DNA of 48,594 bases, taken from an uncultured Collinsella sp. (lineage in GTDB: Bacteria; Actinomycetota; Coriobacteriia; Coriobacteriales; Coriobacteriaceae). The notes beneath the pieces were generated by a model. That model saw nothing but the letters and a program-made list of their open reading frames with translations, ran no database searches and was not told where the DNA came from. Every line of letters starts with the position of its first letter. The stretch's first letter is position 1. A program made the position numbers and the translations under genes. Below, in pieces: positions 47,328-48,594 of the stretch. The DNA is taken from the NCBI GenBank assembly GCA_900541665.1, contig UQKV01000013.1:1-48594 (forward strand), given 5' to 3'.

Positions 47328-47803
47328 CAGAACGGCACGTCCTCGTCGTAGAACTCGGGCCGCGGGACCGCGGCGTAGGCCTGCTGGGCGCTCCACTGCG
47401 GCGCGGCCTGCGCCCGTGGCTGCACGGGCACCGTGTCCGCGAGGCTCTGCTGCGGCTGGGGCTGCGTCCGCCCCTCACGGCGCACCATGACCTCGATCTC
47501 GTCGACGATGACCTCGAGCTTCGAGCGCTTCTGGCCGTCGCGCTCCCAAGAGCTGTAGCGCAGCTTGCCCTCGATCGCGACCTTCATCCCCTTGGCGAGG
47601 AATCGCCCCACGGCCTCGGCGAGGTTGCCGAACATCGTGCAGTCGACGAAGTTGGGGTAGTCCTCCCACTCGCCCGTCTGCGCGTTGCGGCGGCGGTCGT
47701 TTACCGCCACGCCGAAGGACAGGATCTGCGTCCCGCCCGCGGTGGCGCGCAGCTCCGGGTCGCGGGTCAGGTTGCCGCTGATGTTCACTCGGTTGATGCT
47801 CAC
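47327..47803 (-). CDS. ssb: Single-stranded DNA-binding protein
   Basis: Phage SSB, 158 residues. N-terminal OB fold is complete: SINRVNISGNLTRDPELR, ILSFGVAVNDR, WERDGQKRSKLEVIVDEIE. A glutamine/proline-rich linker (about 108-145) leads to the acidic protein-docking tip EFYDEDVPF, the canonical ending. It overlaps its neighbours (47800-47803 and 47327-47329), so it is within a coupled replication operon. Confidence 0.95.
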   Translation of the reverse strand: MSINRVNISGNLTRDPELRATAGGTQILSFGVAVNDRRRNAQTGEWEDYPNFVDCTMFGNLAEAVGRFLAKGMKVAIEGKLRYSSWERDGQKRSKLEVIVDEIEVMVRREGRTQPQPQQSLADTVPVQPRAQAAPQWSAQQAYAAVPRPEFYDEDVPF

Positions 47804-48141
47804 TGCCCGCCCTCCTTCGCGGTCATGTTGTTCTTGATAAACGCGACAAGGCGCGGCCTCTGCATGTAACCAAGGCCGCTCACGCGGCGGCCGTCGGGGA
47901 TGTCAAGCGCCTTGACGATCACCTTCGCCTTGACCGTGCCGATGCCCGGGAACGAGCGGGCGAACTCCTCGACCTTGAGCCTCTGCGCGATGGGCGCCTC
48001 GATGGCCGCCTCGGGCGGGATGTTGCCCGCCTTGCAGGCGGCCTTGAACGCGGCGCGCTCGCGGCGCGTGTGGACGGCCTTCGCCATCGCCTCTTTGCGC
48101 TGCTCCGGCGTTCGGGTCGGCGGCAGGTTGCTCTCTCCCAT
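47800..48141 (-). CDS. Actinobacterial-type integration host factor (mIHF-like)
   Basis: A 113-residue protein of the mycobacterial IHF family, which differs from alpha/beta IHF and binds DNA with a helix-two-turn-helix motif. It has a basic helical N-terminal arm (TRTPEQRKEAMAKAVHTRRERAA), then the H2TH-like core: RSFPGIGTVKAKVIVKALDIP and RVSGLGYMQRPRLVAFI. Host versions help phage L5-type integration and nucleoid organisation; a phage copy might serve replication, packaging or integration. Coupled to ssb by a 4-bp overlap. Confidence 0.85.
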   Translation of the reverse strand: MGESNLPPTRTPEQRKEAMAKAVHTRRERAAFKAACKAGNIPPEAAIEAPIAQRLKVEEFARSFPGIGTVKAKVIVKALDIPDGRRVSGLGYMQRPRLVAFIKNNMTAKEGGQ

Positions 48142-48144
48142 GTC

Positions 48145-48594
48145 CTACATCCTCTCTACGTGTCCGTGGATGCCGTTCTCGACCATGACGGCCCTCACGC
48201 GGCGCAGCTCGTCCGCCGTGGCGCACTCGATGACCACGCGGTAGCCCCTCTGCGGTGCCGTGGCCGCATCCTCGGCCGCATCCGGCTCGGGGCGCGACGG
48301 AACCACCCGCACGCATCTCGGACCGCCAAAGGGGTCCTCAGGCTCGGGATGCTCGGCGGCCACCGGCTCGGGGTCGGGCGGCAGCGGCGCGGGCTCCGGC
48401 TCGGGCTCCGGTGCGGGCGCCATCGCCTGCTCGTAGGTCGCCGCGAGCGCGGCGGCCTTGGCGACCTCCTCGCGGAAGATGGCGTCGGCATCGCGCAGGG
48501 TATCGAGCTTCTCGCGCGTGATCTCGCCGAGGACGCGGATGGCAAGGCCGGGGCCGGGGAAGGGCTGGCGCATCACCAGATACTCCGGCAGACC
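48145..48594 (-). CDS. guaA: Chimeric ORF: GMP synthase fragment fused in frame to a phage protein (partial)
   Basis: The frame is open to the right edge. Its first about 45 codons are GMP synthase: GLPEYLV, the conserved RQPFPGPGLAIRVLGE and REKLDTLRDADAIFREE. After about 48454-48471 the GuaA sequence stops and an unrelated protein begins: AALAATYEQAM, a long Pro/Glu linker (APAPEPEPEPAPLPPDPEP) and a C-terminal alpha/beta domain (YRVVIECATADELRRVRAV). GuaA should continue another about 105 residues to the end of its dimerisation domain, so the gene is broken here. The phage part may have its own start at 48423. Confidence 0.8.
   Translation of the reverse strand, partial: GLPEYLVMRQPFPGPGLAIRVLGEITREKLDTLRDADAIFREEVAKAAALAATYEQAMAPAPEPEPEPAPLPPDPEPVAAEHPEPEDPFGGPRCVRVVPSRPEPDAAEDAATAPQRGYRVVIECATADELRRVRAVMVENGIHGHVERM

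Larger units (their letters stand above)
20212..48470 (-). mobile_element. Siphophage-type prophage, right end truncated
   Basis: From the terminator after the lysis genes to the guaA junction every gene is on the minus strand and phage-like: replication, early genes, terminases, portal, fibre/DGR, head, tail, lysis. A tape measure gene with frameshifted tail chaperones and no sheath points to a long non-contractile tail. The left boundary lies somewhere between the thiD stop (20094) and 20212; no duplicated att core can be seen. No integrase, excisionase, CI-type repressor or recombination genes are present, and the right end runs into a guaA fragment at about 48445-48470. Confidence 0.9.

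Noticed and set aside
1..48594. CRISPR arrays, insertion sequences, rRNA or tRNA genes
   Set aside because: No regularly spaced direct repeats, transposase or RNA gene other than rnpB and the riboswitch were seen.

Overview
The window reads as a high-GC actinobacterial chromosome segment followed by most of a siphophage-type prophage. Gene content and protein style fit Coriobacteriia, probably a gut Collinsella. This is inferred from family resemblance (compact ThiC, four-domain S1, an actinobacterial-type IHF in the phage), because no marker gene could be searched.

Chromosomal part (1 to about 20.1 kb): yigZ-like gene, RNase P RNA (rnpB) and rpsA on the minus strand; a HAD phosphatase converging on a cyuA-type cysteine desulfidase; rpiB; ndk; argH and argG with a possible 56-codon gene between them; a Cof-type HAD phosphatase; polA diverging from an M18 aminopeptidase; yaaA between two related inverted repeats; a one-helix membrane protein; and a thiamine block (TPP riboswitch, thiC, thiD). 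Most genes are single units with visible terminators.

Prophage (about 20.2 to 48.45 kb): every gene is on the minus strand, so it is transcribed from right to left. In transcription order: DNA genes (truncated leading ORF, actinobacterial IHF-like protein, ssb, a replication protein); a tightly overlapping stack of small, mostly Cys-rich early genes including a Lar-like protein and an XRE regulator; small and large terminase; portal; a fibre module with a complete diversity-generating retroelement (DGR); a MuF minor head protein with a C-terminal JAB-like metalloprotease motif and a small acidic partner; a Cys-rich protein, HK97-gp10-like protein, scaffold and P22-type coat protein; connectors; major tail protein; frameshifted tail chaperones; tape measure; tail tip proteins; and a holin/endolysin cassette.

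Most notable points: (1) the DGR, with a 107-bp template and variable repeat differing at 13 positions, all adenines of the template in the coding sense; (2) its location, with fibre, reverse transcriptase and XkdW/XkdX-like genes lying between portal and MuF rather than after the tail genes; (3) the MuF-JAB protein and overlapping acidic gene, bracketed by terminators, which looks like a phage-borne effector/immunity pair; (4) at the right edge, the first phage ORF is fused in frame to a fragment of GMP synthase (guaA), and no integrase or lysogeny module is present. That edge is therefore a deletion/recombination junction or an assembly chimera.
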